Assembly (NCBI GenBank): GCA_017307735.1 | Contig: JAFKGR010000006.1 | Location: 1-64,000 of the forward strand | Direction: 5' to 3' | DNA length: 64,000 nt | From: Chitinophagaceae bacterium | GTDB taxonomy: Bacteria; Bacteroidota; Bacteroidia; Chitinophagales; Chitinophagaceae | Shown here: positions 8,980 to 18,879 of the stretch, piece after piece | Position numbering within the stretch: the stretch's first letter is position 1 | How the letters are laid out: each line of letters begins with the position of its first letter | Made by a program: the position numbers and the translations under genes | The notes under the pieces: generated by a model | What the model saw: the letters and a program-made list of their open reading frames with translations, nothing else | Databases searched by the model: none | Told to the model about the DNA's origin: nothing

Positions 8980-10320
8980 TTATAAATTTTTTACAGCATT
9001 AATAAATTGATGCCCTCTGTCTTCATAATTTTTAAATAAATCAAAACTTGCACAGGCAGGAGAAAGCAATACGACATCACCTTTATTGGCAAGCCGGAAA
9101 GTAACTTTTACAGCATCTTCCGCGCTGGTTGCATCTTCAATGGTATTCACCATTCCCTCAAAATTTCTGTGAATTTTTGCATTGTCTATTCCCATGCAAA
9201 CAATGGCATGTACTTTCTCTTTCACCAGGTCATAAAGAATTCTATAATCATTTCCCTTATCAACTCCGCCCAAAATCAACACAACCGGTTTTTCCATACT
9301 TTCAAGTGAATACCAGGTACTGTTTACATTGGTTGCTTTGCTGTCATTGATAAAATCGATGCCTCCAATGGTAGCCACAAACTGCATTCTGTGTTCCAGG
9401 CTTTCCATCGTGGACAGTGCCGTGCGGATACTTGGTTTTTTCACACCTACAGCCATCGATGAAAGTGAAGCTGCCATTGAATTATACGCATTGTGTTTCC
9501 CTTTAAGGGCAAAATCATCTACACTCATATTGATTTGTTCGTCTTTGAATTTTATATGCATTTCATGGTCGCTTATGAAAGCTCCCTGCGGAATTTTCTT
9601 TCTCATACTGATTGGTAAGGCTTTTACTTGGTTGATAAAATGGGTTAGATATTGTTTGGTCACTTCATCATCATCATTATAAATAAATACATCTTCTGCC
9701 GTTTGATATTTAATGATGTTGAATTTGGCGGCTATGTAATTCTCAAATTTGTGATCATATCTGTCGAGATGATCTTCAGTAATATTCGTCAATACAGAAA
9801 CATCCGGCCTGAAGGATGTAATGTCATCCAACTGAAATGAGCTGATCTCAGCTACATAATATTTCTTGGGATTTTCAGCTACCTGTCTTGCAAAGGAGAA
9901 GCCGATATTCCCAACCATAGCAACATCATAGCCAGCTTCTTCCAAAATTTTGAAGGTCATGGTAGTTGTTGTTGTCTTTCCATTGGTACCGGTAATCGCA
10001 ACCACTTTTGAATCTCCTTTATACCTGTAGGCAAATTCGATTTCGCTGATTACAGGAATACCATGTGCTTTAATTTCCTGAACGATGGGAGCCGTTTCGG
10101 GAACTCCCGGACTCTTAATTACTATGGATGCATCCAGAATCAGGTTTTCGGTATTTCCACCTTCTTCAAAGGAGATCCCACGCGAACTCAATTCCTCTTT
10201 CCGCCCATTTGCAATTAGCGATCCATCGCTGACAAATACAGTAAATCCCTGGTGCACGGCCAAAATGGCTGCGCCAACTCCGCTTTCGCCGGCTCCCAGT
10301 ATCACTATTTTGTCTTTCAT
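8980..10320 (-). CDS. murD: UDP-MurNAc-L-alanine--D-glutamate ligase
   Basis: Mur ligase adding D-Glu to UDP-MurNAc-L-Ala in the cytoplasm. The 446-residue product opens with the nucleotide fold VILGAGESGVGAA, has the ATP loop GTNGKTTTTT at about 111-120, the NITEDHLDRYD segment, and the C-terminal LEHRMQF...FINDSKATN signature typical of MurD. It follows mraY after a 129-bp spacer, the largest gap in the mur block, and precedes ftsW by 13 bp. Confidence 0.97.
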   Translation of the reverse strand: MKDKIVILGAGESGVGAAILAVHQGFTVFVSDGSLIANGRKEELSSRGISFEEGGNTENLILDASIVIKSPGVPETAPIVQEIKAHGIPVISEIEFAYRYKGDSKVVAITGTNGKTTTTTMTFKILEEAGYDVAMVGNIGFSFARQVAENPKKYYVAEISSFQLDDITSFRPDVSVLTNITEDHLDRYDHKFENYIAAKFNIIKYQTAEDVFIYNDDDEVTKQYLTHFINQVKALPISMRKKIPQGAFISDHEMHIKFKDEQINMSVDDFALKGKHNAYNSMAASLSSMAVGVKKPSIRTALSTMESLEHRMQFVATIGGIDFINDSKATNVNSTWYSLESMEKPVVLILGGVDKGNDYRILYDLVKEKVHAIVCMGIDNAKIHRNFEGMVNTIEDATSAEDAVKVTFRLANKGDVVLLSPACASFDLFKNYEDRGHQFINAVKNL

Positions 10321-10449
10321 CCCTTTAACTTTTTCAATTAAAAATGGTTCTTCAACGGAATGAACTTAACGGGTCAGGATCTTCTTGTTCTTGGTTTTCA
10401 AAGGATTCGGATTCTCAACTATTTCACTTCATTAAAAAGGTTTTTTTAT

Positions 10450-11757
10450 TTATCTCAATTTTAGTGTAACCACTGCTGTTGCAATTGAAAATATTGCCAC
10501 AATCCAGAAACGCACCGCTATCTTGCTTTCATGATACCCCAGCTTTTGATAATGGTGATGCAACGGGCTCATCAGGAAAATTCTTCTTCCTTCACCATAC
10601 TTTTTCTTTGTGTATTTGAAGTAAGAAACCTGGATCATCACACTCAGGTTTTCCACCAAAAACACAAAACAAATAATCGGAACCAATAACTCTTTTCTGA
10701 CAATGATAGCAAGTGAGGCAATGATGCCTCCTAACGCAAGGCTTCCGGTATCTCCCATGAAAACCTGCGCCGGATAAGCATTATACCAGAGAAAGCCTAC
10801 ACACGCCCCCACAAAAGCCGCCACAAAAATTGACAACTCGCCCAGATTGGGTATATACATGATATTGAGATAATCGGCCAGAATGATATTACCGCTGACG
10901 AAAACAAAAACTCCCAATCCAATTCCCATCACAGCGCTTACCCCGGTTGCAAGGCCATCGAGTCCGTCTGTAATATTGGCGCCGTTGCTTACTGCCGTAA
11001 TAATAAAAATCACTACCAGGATATAAAGAATGTAGGTATAATCTTCCAGGCTTGCGGGTAACAATCTTGCATAATTGAATTCGTGGTTTTTCACAAAGGG
11101 AATGGTAGTGATCGGAGTCTTAACTGTCACAAACCGGTGAACTTCTCCGTTTGTAACTACTGTATCCACGCGGCTCCCCAACATGTGCTCACCTCTGACC
11201 GGTACATAATTGGAAGATCCTTTGCTTCCGACAATCTCTCTTTTGACAACCACATTCGGATTAAAATAGAGCGTTGTTCCAATGATAATTCCCAATACTA
11301 CCTGACCAACAATTTTAAACCTTCCGGCAAGTCCGTCAGCATTTTTCTTCTTGTAAGTCTGGCCTTTTGCTTTCGCAATTTTTTTGGCTCTGATTTTCAG
11401 ATAATCATCCAGGAAACCAAATAATCCCAACCATACTGTACACAAAATCATCAGCCGCACATACACTTTGCTGAGGTTTGCGAGCAACAAAGTAGGAATC
11501 AGAATTCCCAACAGAATTATTATTCCTCCCATTGTAGGGGTTCCCACCTTTTTTTCTTCTCCGGCCAAACCAAGTTCACGCACAGATTCCCCGATTTGTT
11601 TCTTTTTGAGTATGCGGATCAACCTCTTGCCATAAATAGTGGTAATCAATAATGACAGTATAACGGCAATCAACACACGAAAAGTGATGAAGTGGTAAAG
11701 GCCGCTTCCGGGGAACTTGATTCCATGTGTTTCAAACCATTCAAACAAATGATACAT
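10450..11757 (-). CDS. mraY: MraY, phospho-MurNAc-pentapeptide transferase
   Basis: Integral membrane enzyme that transfers phospho-MurNAc-pentapeptide to undecaprenyl phosphate, making lipid I. The 435-residue product shows the metal-binding FLDDYLK motif, NITDGLDGLATG and MGDTGSLALGG, and the histidine motif MSPLHHHYQKLG. Roughly ten hydrophobic segments are visible. It is longer than the about 360-residue E. coli enzyme because of an extra hydrophilic stretch around residues 170-230 (VVKREIVGSKGSSNYVPVRG region), which I believe is common in Bacteroidota. It lies 5 bp after murE. Confidence 0.97.
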   Translation of the reverse strand: MYHLFEWFETHGIKFPGSGLYHFITFRVLIAVILSLLITTIYGKRLIRILKKKQIGESVRELGLAGEEKKVGTPTMGGIIILLGILIPTLLLANLSKVYVRLMILCTVWLGLFGFLDDYLKIRAKKIAKAKGQTYKKKNADGLAGRFKIVGQVVLGIIIGTTLYFNPNVVVKREIVGSKGSSNYVPVRGEHMLGSRVDTVVTNGEVHRFVTVKTPITTIPFVKNHEFNYARLLPASLEDYTYILYILVVIFIITAVSNGANITDGLDGLATGVSAVMGIGLGVFVFVSGNIILADYLNIMYIPNLGELSIFVAAFVGACVGFLWYNAYPAQVFMGDTGSLALGGIIASLAIIVRKELLVPIICFVFLVENLSVMIQVSYFKYTKKKYGEGRRIFLMSPLHHHYQKLGYHESKIAVRFWIVAIFSIATAVVTLKLR

Positions 11758-11762
11758 ACTGC

Positions 11763-13229
11763 CTATTTATTAAAAAGTTTAAACATTTCTGCCAACACTT
11801 CCTTATCGTCAAAATGATGTTTTACTCCTTTGACTTCCTGATATTTTTCATGTCCTTTCCCTGCAATAAGAAGAATATCTCCGGGCCCCGAAAATGAAAC
11901 TCCCAATTTGATTCCCTCTTCTCTGGAAGTCACTGATACATATTTTTTCTTCATAGAGAACGGGACACCAGCTTCCATTTCTCTGATAATTTCATCGGGA
12001 TCTTCCGACCTCGGATTGTCTGATGTGAAAATGACTTTGTCACTATACTCACAGGCTACAGCCGCCATTTCCGGACGTTTCGTTTTATCGCGATCTCCTC
12101 CACATCCAACAACAGTGATAATTTTTTTCTCTCCCTGTCTCAGGTTTTTAATCGTAGCCAACACATTCAACAAAGCATCGGGCGTATGCGCATAATCCAC
12201 AATTCCAATAACTTTTTCTTTGGGAGAAACAGAATAATCAAATCGCCCTTCAGCGCCGGTGACAGAACTGAGCTTCTGAAGAACTTCATTTTTATCGCGC
12301 CCTAAGCACACGGCAGCCCCAAATACCGCCAACAAATTGGAAGCATTAAAAGCCCCTATTAATTTGAAATGAACATCAATATCATTCACTGACATTTGCA
12401 ATCCTTCAAGAGAATTATCCAGCATACGGCCTTTGAAATCTGCCATGCTTTTCATGCTGTAAACGAACTTCCGTGCTTTTGTATTCTGAAGAATTACCAT
12501 TCCTCTTCTGTCATCAGCATTGGTAATTGCAAAAGCAGAAGCCGGCAATGAATCAAAAAAGGATTTTTTTACGCGCAGATATTCTTCAAAAGTTTTATGA
12601 TAATCGAGGTGGTCATGCGTGATATTTGTAAAAATTCCCCCGGCAAAATTCAATCCATCCACCCGGTGCTGATGAATGGCGATAGAACTCACTTCCATAA
12701 AAACATAACCACATCCTTTTTCATACATCTCAGCAATCAATTCATTGAGGGTAACAGGATCAGGTGTAGTGCGCTCAGTGAAAAGCACATCAGAGCCAAT
12801 CTGATTTTGTACGGTACCAATCAGACCGCAGTAATCTCCCATTGAAGTAAAAAGTTTGAATAAAAGCGTGGACACAGTGGTCTTTCCGTTCGTACCGGTT
12901 ACGCCAACCAATTTCATTTTATAGGAAACCCTGCCAAAGAAGTTGTGGGCCATGATGGCTGATGCGCGTGCTGAAATTTCCACACGCACATACGTGATTG
13001 CAGGCAATAATTTTTCAGGAAGATTTTCACACACAATAACGGATGCGCCTTTCTGCAATGCAGTTTCTATGTATTTATGGCCATCTGTTATCATTCCTTT
13101 CACAGCAATAAAACAGGAAGACGCAGTCACCTTTCTCGAGTCTATTTGTACATCTTTCACACCGATATTATCCTGGCCAATGATTTTCAGGACATGTACA
13201 TCTTCCAATATCTCTTTTAATTTCCTCAT
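11763..13229 (-). CDS. murE: MurE, UDP-MurNAc-tripeptide synthetase (meso-DAP type)
   Basis: Mur ligase adding the third residue to the stem peptide. The start at 13229 (MRKLKEILED) overlaps the ftsI stop by one base as TAATG; the longer open frame to 13463 would run through ftsI and is rejected. The 488-residue product has the ATP loop GTNGKTTVS at about 112-120, THDHLDYH near 205 and a DNPR motif at 404-407. DNPR is the motif of enzymes that add meso-diaminopimelate rather than lysine, matching Gram-negative peptidoglycan. Confidence 0.96.
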   Translation of the reverse strand: MRKLKEILEDVHVLKIIGQDNIGVKDVQIDSRKVTASSCFIAVKGMITDGHKYIETALQKGASVIVCENLPEKLLPAITYVRVEISARASAIMAHNFFGRVSYKMKLVGVTGTNGKTTVSTLLFKLFTSMGDYCGLIGTVQNQIGSDVLFTERTTPDPVTLNELIAEMYEKGCGYVFMEVSSIAIHQHRVDGLNFAGGIFTNITHDHLDYHKTFEEYLRVKKSFFDSLPASAFAITNADDRRGMVILQNTKARKFVYSMKSMADFKGRMLDNSLEGLQMSVNDIDVHFKLIGAFNASNLLAVFGAAVCLGRDKNEVLQKLSSVTGAEGRFDYSVSPKEKVIGIVDYAHTPDALLNVLATIKNLRQGEKKIITVVGCGGDRDKTKRPEMAAVACEYSDKVIFTSDNPRSEDPDEIIREMEAGVPFSMKKKYVSVTSREEGIKLGVSFSGPGDILLIAGKGHEKYQEVKGVKHHFDDKEVLAEMFKLFNK

Positions 13230-15349
13230 TAGTTTAAGTCGATTGTAATCTCTTCTCCTTTGTTGAACAATGCATTTTGTGGCAATGATTGCTTTGCTAC
13301 CTTTCCTCTTCCGTTTACACGAACTTTCAATCCTTTGTTTTCGAGCACATACAATGCGTCTTTCAGACCAAGACCCACTACATCCGGAACCATATTGGCC
13401 GAAGACAAAACCTGCCGCGTTACAGACTGTGCTTTCCCATTTCTCAGGTAGGCGATATCCCACGACTGTTTATCTCCCGTCATCTGAACATTGTAATGCA
13501 GCCTTGAAAATATTTTGTTCAGTTCTGCATTTCTTCCGGCCACCTGATAAAAACCGCTGTCACGCGTAACATCAATCTTGTTCATTGGGATAGTGGCCAT
13601 TCTGGAAGCATAAAGCCTGTCAGCAACTTCCTTAAAAACCGGCCCGGCAACAGAAGCGCCATAGGCCAACCTGGATTCATGCCCGTTTTGTATAACCACC
13701 GCAATGGAATATTCCGGATTATTGTATGGAAAGAATCCGATGAATGCAGACTGATAAATTTTATTCGCCTTATTGTACCCTTTATTATCCAGCGCAGAAA
13801 CTGCGGTTCCTGTTTTGCCGCCAAACAAATAGTAAGGGCTTGCTAATCCATGTGCCGTGCCATGTTTGTATTCAACAACGTCCAACAGGCATGCCTTCAC
13901 TTTTTCCAATGTTTCTTTACTGCAAATAGCATTTACCAAAACTTCAGGTTTAAAACTCTTCACCACGTTTCCCATTTCACTAATGGAATTCACCAAATAC
14001 GGTTTCATTATTTTCCCGTCATTGGCTACCGCATTATAAAGCATCAACATTTGCAACGGTGTCACCAACTCTTCATATCCGTGCGCCATAAAAGGAATCG
14101 TAGTTTTTGACCAGGTTTTATCGGAGGGTTCTTTAATGTATGGCCTTGCGGTACCAACGATGTCGATGCCTGAGCGTTTGTTCAGTCTGAAATGTTTCAG
14201 ATGATCAATAAACTTCTGAGGTTGATTGTGATAAAATTCATCGGCCATTTTCGCAAAAGCTACATTACTCGAAATGGCAAAAGCTTCTTTTACCGATATT
14301 CTTCCGGTTCCTTTGTGAGAATCGCGTACCCACAGACCATAAAAATTTTTCTGACCTCCTTCGCAATCTACGATAGTACCCGTATCCACGTATTTATCTT
14401 CCAGTAAAGAAATCAATGTTGCCAATTTGAATATTGATCCCGGCTCCGTCCGTCTTCCCAAACCATAGTTGTAATCTTCCCAATATTCGCCATCCGGCAT
14501 TCTGCCCAAATTGGCAATCGCTTTAATCTTTCCTGTCTTCACCTCCATCACAATACAGGTTCCGTGCAGGCTGTTGTTTTCCTGCATCATATTCATCAAT
14601 GCATTTTCAGCAACATCCTGGGTATAAGTATCGATGGTAGTTTCAATGTCTTTTCCATTTTCAGGATCTATCTCTGCACCATCTACCGGAATGTATGCTC
14701 CGGCTATGTATCGCACAAGGCGCCGGCCAGTCTGGCCTTTGAGAACACTGTCATAAGATCTTTCCAAACCCACATTTTTACTTGTGTCTCCACGCGACAA
14801 ACCAATAGTCCTGTTTGCCAGAAGTACATAAGGATTTACACGATTATCCCTCACTTCGGCTATGAATCCGCTCTTGTTTCTGCCGAGCCTTACAAGTGGA
14901 AAATCTCTCAACTGCCGGTAGTCTTCAAATGAAATCTTTTTCTTCAGCGGATAATATCTCAGTTTTTTTCTGAAGCCATCGATCAGTCTTTTCTTATAAT
15001 CTGCTTTGGATGCATCTCCAAAAAGAGCAGAAAGCCTGTAACTCAGAGAATCTACATTCTTGTAAAATCTTTTGCCATCATGCTCTCTCAAACCATCAGC
15101 GCCAAAATCAATATAGATATCGAATACAGGAATCGAAGTACTGAGCATATTTCCGTCTTCACTAAAAATTGTTCCCCTTTCTGCATCCGTCTTGATGTAC
15201 TTCAAATGCTGTTTGGCAGCAAGCGACTTCCAATAATCCCCTTCTGCCCTTTGGATATAGACTGCACGCCCGATGATGACAATTCCGAGAATAATAATTC
15301 CCAGAAAACTCAGGTGAACGCGCCACAATATGTCTCTCTTAATATCCAT
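13229..15349 (-). CDS. ftsI: FtsI-type penicillin-binding protein with C-terminal PASTA domain
   Basis: Septal class B transpeptidase that cross-links peptidoglycan with FtsW. The 706-residue product has one N-terminal membrane helix (about 12-32), a dimerisation domain containing ERGTIFSEDG, and the transpeptidase triad. The active-site Ser305 lies in EPGSIFK, followed by SSN at 360-362 and KTG at 512-514. A single PASTA domain ends the protein (from about 650, VPDVVGLGLKDAL). One PASTA repeat is usual for Bacteroidota FtsI and absent from E. coli FtsI. It follows the ftsL-like gene by 3 bp and overlaps murE by one base. Confidence 0.95.
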   Translation of the reverse strand: MDIKRDILWRVHLSFLGIIILGIVIIGRAVYIQRAEGDYWKSLAAKQHLKYIKTDAERGTIFSEDGNMLSTSIPVFDIYIDFGADGLREHDGKRFYKNVDSLSYRLSALFGDASKADYKKRLIDGFRKKLRYYPLKKKISFEDYRQLRDFPLVRLGRNKSGFIAEVRDNRVNPYVLLANRTIGLSRGDTSKNVGLERSYDSVLKGQTGRRLVRYIAGAYIPVDGAEIDPENGKDIETTIDTYTQDVAENALMNMMQENNSLHGTCIVMEVKTGKIKAIANLGRMPDGEYWEDYNYGLGRRTEPGSIFKLATLISLLEDKYVDTGTIVDCEGGQKNFYGLWVRDSHKGTGRISVKEAFAISSNVAFAKMADEFYHNQPQKFIDHLKHFRLNKRSGIDIVGTARPYIKEPSDKTWSKTTIPFMAHGYEELVTPLQMLMLYNAVANDGKIMKPYLVNSISEMGNVVKSFKPEVLVNAICSKETLEKVKACLLDVVEYKHGTAHGLASPYYLFGGKTGTAVSALDNKGYNKANKIYQSAFIGFFPYNNPEYSIAVVIQNGHESRLAYGASVAGPVFKEVADRLYASRMATIPMNKIDVTRDSGFYQVAGRNAELNKIFSRLHYNVQMTGDKQSWDIAYLRNGKAQSVTRQVLSSANMVPDVVGLGLKDALYVLENKGLKVRVNGRGKVAKQSLPQNALFNKGEEITIDLN

Positions 15350-15352
15350 TTT

Positions 15353-15700
15353 TTATTTCTGTAATGTATCGCGGATAAGAACCGGGGGCACCACAAGCTG
15401 TTGCAAACCCAATGGTTCCACCGCTTTTGCCAATTCACTTTCTTTACTTCTGAACATCACATCTCTCTTCACGGTTTTATATTCAAATTCTATTTCTTTC
15501 AAATGCTTTTCAGTAAGGCTGATATTCCTTACCAATTTATCTGCATAATGGCCGTTGGCTATATAAAAAATCATCAGGCCACCTGCAAAAAAGTAGAAGG
15601 GTATGTTCTTCACAACCCATTTACTATACCGCAGCCTGAATCTTTTTTTCTCAGGTTTTCCGATCGTAGTGTTTTTTGTATCCTTTACCGCCTCTTCCAT
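15353..15700 (-). CDS. ftsL: FtsL-like divisome protein
   Basis: A 115-residue bitopic protein: basic N-terminus (KKRFRLRYSKW), one membrane helix at about 35-52, then a region rich in heptad-like Leu/Ile/Glu (LVRNISLTEKHLKEIEFEYK) that suggests a coiled coil. Topology, size and position between rsmH and ftsI match FtsL, which binds FtsB and FtsQ in the divisome. Sequence conservation in this family is too low to confirm by eye, so the name rests mainly on context. Confidence 0.75.
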   Translation of the reverse strand: MEEAVKDTKNTTIGKPEKKRFRLRYSKWVVKNIPFYFFAGGLMIFYIANGHYADKLVRNISLTEKHLKEIEFEYKTVKRDVMFRSKESELAKAVEPLGLQQLVVPPVLIRDTLQK

Positions 15701-15806
15701 TTTTTTGTTTATTGATGATATTTTTTCGTTGATTGTTACTTGTTTTGTTTTCTGTTTTTAAGTTTTTTCAAAAAATTTCAGTGATTCATAATTCAATTCC
15801 TGCTTT

Positions 15807-16718
15807 TCAGGTCTTTTCACCTACCCTCAGTTTGGCACTTCGCGATCTTGGATTTTTTTTCATTTCTTCTGAGGACGGTGTCAATGGCTTTTTATGAACT
15901 GACTTTAAAGGAGGCTGACTTGCCATGCCAAATACATCTGTTTCTCTAATCCCTTCAATATTGCCAAATCTGAAAAAATTTTTCACCAGCCTGTCTTCAA
16001 TGGAATGAAATGTAATAATAGCAATCCGCCCTCCTTTCTTTAATACCTCAGCAGATTGTTTCATCATTTCTTCAAGCGCATTCATTTCATCATTTACCTG
16101 GATACGTATGGCCTGGTAAACCTGGGCAAAATAGCGTTGCGGATTTCCTTTGGCCAGAGGGCGAAGTACATTGTTTAAATCATTTAAAGTCTGAAAGGGT
16201 TTGTCCTGGCGCGATTGAACGATGGAAGCGGCAAGTGTTTTCGCATTGGTCACCTCTCCATAATTCTGAAACATAATCTGCAATTCATCTGCTGTCATCC
16301 GGTTGAGAACATCAGAGGCTTTGTAATCTGATCCCTGGTTCATCCGCATATCCAGTTCGCCTTCAAACCGTGTACTGAATCCCCGGTCTGCTGTGTTTAT
16401 CTGAAAACTGCTCACACCCAAATCAGCGAGGATACCATCCACAAAATCGATTTTATTCAGCCGCAGAAATCTCTGAATGAAACGGAAGTTGTGAGGTATA
16501 AAAAGAATCCTCGAATCATCAGGAACATTTCTTTTTGCATCCAGATCCTGATCAAAAGCTATAAGATGTCCTGATTTGCCAAGTTTTTTCAGAATGGCTT
16601 TGGAGTGGCCACCACCACCAAACGTGGCATCTACGTAAGTCCCGGAGGGGTTTATTCGCAAGGATTCTATTACCTCGCTTAACATAACAGGAACGTGATA
16701 TCCGCCCTGTGGTTCCAT
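15807..16718 (-). CDS. rsmH: 16S rRNA (cytosine1402-N4)-methyltransferase
   Basis: RsmH (MraW) methylates N4 of C1402 in 16S rRNA using SAM. The 303-residue product starts MEPQGGYHVPVMLSEVIESL and has the SAM-binding segment YVDATFGGGGHSKAIL near residues 32-47, GILADLGVSS, and the C-terminal ITFHSIEDRLVKNF. Length is normal. Its ATG overlaps the mraZ stop as TAATG, as ftsI and murE do. A 106-bp AT-rich spacer with no recognisable element separates it from ftsL. Confidence 0.97.
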   Translation of the reverse strand: MEPQGGYHVPVMLSEVIESLRINPSGTYVDATFGGGGHSKAILKKLGKSGHLIAFDQDLDAKRNVPDDSRILFIPHNFRFIQRFLRLNKIDFVDGILADLGVSSFQINTADRGFSTRFEGELDMRMNQGSDYKASDVLNRMTADELQIMFQNYGEVTNAKTLAASIVQSRQDKPFQTLNDLNNVLRPLAKGNPQRYFAQVYQAIRIQVNDEMNALEEMMKQSAEVLKKGGRIAIITFHSIEDRLVKNFFRFGNIEGIRETDVFGMASQPPLKSVHKKPLTPSSEEMKKNPRSRSAKLRVGEKT

Positions 16719-17176
16719 TATTCCGGGATATTTTTTCCTGCCATAACTTCCCTTGCCAGATCGCTAAATGATTCCGGTGAAAAATTATCAAAGAACTGCC
16801 TGTACTTTATCTTATCCCAAATCTCAATCTTATCAATAGCAGAAACCAGTACAATGTCTTTATCTAACCCTGCATATTCCATCAGGTTTTTAGGTAACAG
16901 AATTCTGCCTGCGGTATCCGGTTCAACCTGGGTCGCACCATTTAAAAAGTATCGCTTGAATTCACGCACTTTCGGATCAAAATCATTGAGCAGGCCCAGT
17001 TTTTCAAATAATGGATTCCAGCTTTCGGCTGTGTATAGGCTCAGGCATTTTTCAAAACCGCGGTTCAATACGAAAGGCGCTGCCACTTCCGGCATCTGCT
17101 TTTTAAAGCCTGCCGGTAACAGGAAACGCCCCTTGGCATCCAGCCTTGCTTCGTATTCTCCTATAAAACCGTTCAT
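16718..17176 (-). CDS. mraZ: MraZ, transcriptional regulator of the dcw cluster
   Basis: DNA-binding protein that represses its own dcw promoter in several bacteria. The 152-residue product contains two AbrB/SpoVT-like repeats: the first starts GEYEARLDAKGRFLLPAGF (about 5-23), the second QVEPDTAGRILLPKNL (about 77-92). The repeated D-x-K/A-GR-x-LLP motif is diagnostic. It is the first gene of the operon, and a period-10 GTG repeat that matches known MraZ boxes lies 34-58 bp upstream of its start. Confidence 0.95.
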   Translation of the reverse strand: MNGFIGEYEARLDAKGRFLLPAGFKKQMPEVAAPFVLNRGFEKCLSLYTAESWNPLFEKLGLLNDFDPKVREFKRYFLNGATQVEPDTAGRILLPKNLMEYAGLDKDIVLVSAIDKIEIWDKIKYRQFFDNFSPESFSDLAREVMAGKNIPE

Positions 17177-17209
17177 GAAATTGTTTTATGCCAGTTACTA
17201 CCAAAATGT

Positions 17210-17234
17210 GACACAAAATAACACTTTTTCCCAC
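17210..17234 (-). promoter_or_regulatory. putative MraZ box (three GTG repeats, 10-bp period)
   Basis: On the minus strand three pentamers, GTGGG (17234-17230), GTGTT (17224-17220) and GTGTC (17214-17210), recur exactly every 10 bp just upstream of mraZ. In E. coli and mollicutes MraZ binds (G)TGGG-type repeats with the same 10-bp spacing. Only the first pentamer is a full match, so the site is degenerate, but phase and position fit an autoregulatory operator for the dcw operon. Confidence 0.5.
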
Positions 17235-17405
17235 TTACGAATCATTTTTTATAAAAAGAAATTTTTCCACAATCATTTTTTCAAAATGAAAATGAATACA
17301 GTCGTACAAAAGAATTGCATCAATCTGTTGAAAATTCAAAATTCAATGTGGAAAATTATGTGGGTAAACCCACGCGTATGTGAATAACGAACGATAAAGT
17401 GTGAA

Positions 17406-18740
17406 TTACTCCTGTTCGGCTTTTTTTTCTGTTTTAAATTCAAGTGTAAAACTGCTTCCTTTTCCGGGAATGCTGTCAGCTTTAATTTTTCCCTGGTGTG
17501 CATCTACAATTGATTTGACATAGCTCAGTCCCAGGCCAAAGCCCTTCACATTATGAATATTGCCGGTGTGCGCGCGATAGAATTTTTCGAAAATGCGCTG
17601 AAGGGTTTCCTTATTCATTCCAATTCCATTGTCCTCAATTTTGATTCGCAATGTATTATTGGCATTGGATGTTGAAATTTTAATAACCGGATTTTCTTTT
17701 GAATATTTTACAGCATTATCCAACAGGTTATTGATGATGTTTGTAAAATTGACTTCATCGGCAAGAATGAAATCATTTTTTGCATCAAGGTTTGCAATCA
17801 GATTCCCGCCCTTCTCTTCCAATGGCAACCTGATGTTATTCAATGCGCTTTTAATCATGTCATGCGCATGAGCAGGTTTAAGTTCAAGCTTCATCTCCTC
17901 CTTTTCCAGCAATGCAGCTTGTAAAATACTTTCCACCTGTTTATTCATCCTTTTATTTTCGTCTTTGATAATCCCGGAGAAATAATCAATTTTCTGTTTA
18001 TCCATTATCACCTTGTCATTCTTCAACGCATCCACAGCAAGTGAAATGGTTGCCAGTGGTGTTTTGAATTCATGTGTCATGTTATTAATAAAATCAGTCT
18101 TGATCTCACTCAATTTTTTCTGATTGAGCAAAGCCCGGATGGTGATATAAAATGCCGTAAAAATTATCGCAATAAAAAGTACCGAACCAAAAACCATCCA
18201 TGTCATCTGCCGCCATGCAATCTGATTGATATTTTTATTGGGAAGCACAATGTAAAGAAACTCCTCGGGCATCAATCCTTCATTATAACTACCGGAAGGT
18301 TGGGTCAAAGGGATTACTACATTGGTGTTGTGCAAGGTATCAATGTAATTTTCGTAAAACTTTTTAGACTCCAATTGATCACCAATCATAGATGACGAGC
18401 TGATAGCAAATTCAAAATGCATATCCCTGATGCCATACTTTTTGAATGTATGTTCAATTTTTTTGCGAAGTTGCTCGGGTGTGTATTGACTTGCAATGCT
18501 GTTTGAAAAAAGATTAAGCGGAAAAAGAAGATCGGTATTGCGCTTTCCCCTGAAAGGTGATTGTTGTGCATGCTCATCCACCAAATCGCGGGCTACAGAA
18601 AATGCAACCATGTTGATTGTCTGTTGAATGCTTGTTTCTTTATCCTTATACACCTGGAGAGTCCAGACCACCTGAAAGAAAATAATCCCCAACAATGAGA
18701 GAATAACAAGAACTGTAATGATGGGTAAAATTTTTTTCAT
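17406..18740 (-). CDS. sensor histidine kinase, orphan
   Basis: Membrane sensor kinase of 444 residues. One membrane helix at about 5-28, a periplasmic domain of about 150 residues with no recognised ligand-binding fold, and a second helix at about 180-203. Then comes a HisKA domain with the phospho-acceptor His223 (MTHEFKTPL), and an ATPase domain with the N box near 337, DNGIGM at 370-375, FEKFYRA and GFGLGLSYV from 400. All catalytic boxes are intact. No response regulator lies next to it. It is upstream of mraZ on the same strand, separated by about 230 bp. Its signal and partner are unknown. Confidence 0.9.
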   Translation of the reverse strand: MKKILPIITVLVILSLLGIIFFQVVWTLQVYKDKETSIQQTINMVAFSVARDLVDEHAQQSPFRGKRNTDLLFPLNLFSNSIASQYTPEQLRKKIEHTFKKYGIRDMHFEFAISSSSMIGDQLESKKFYENYIDTLHNTNVVIPLTQPSGSYNEGLMPEEFLYIVLPNKNINQIAWRQMTWMVFGSVLFIAIIFTAFYITIRALLNQKKLSEIKTDFINNMTHEFKTPLATISLAVDALKNDKVIMDKQKIDYFSGIIKDENKRMNKQVESILQAALLEKEEMKLELKPAHAHDMIKSALNNIRLPLEEKGGNLIANLDAKNDFILADEVNFTNIINNLLDNAVKYSKENPVIKISTSNANNTLRIKIEDNGIGMNKETLQRIFEKFYRAHTGNIHNVKGFGLGLSYVKSIVDAHQGKIKADSIPGKGSSFTLEFKTEKKAEQE

Positions 18741-18879
18741 TCGCCTGCAAATTTAATTTCAGAAAACCCTATAAACACGCGTCAAATTTGTAATTACACT
18801 TTTTTAACGTAGCCTTGCGTTTTAGTAAAGGAGGTACAATTTTAGATATCATTTTTTCGAAAGTAATAATTTTGACAGT

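Noticed and set aside
10321..10449. A hidden small gene between mraY and murD
   Set aside because: The 129-bp spacer has no open frame with a plausible start on either strand.
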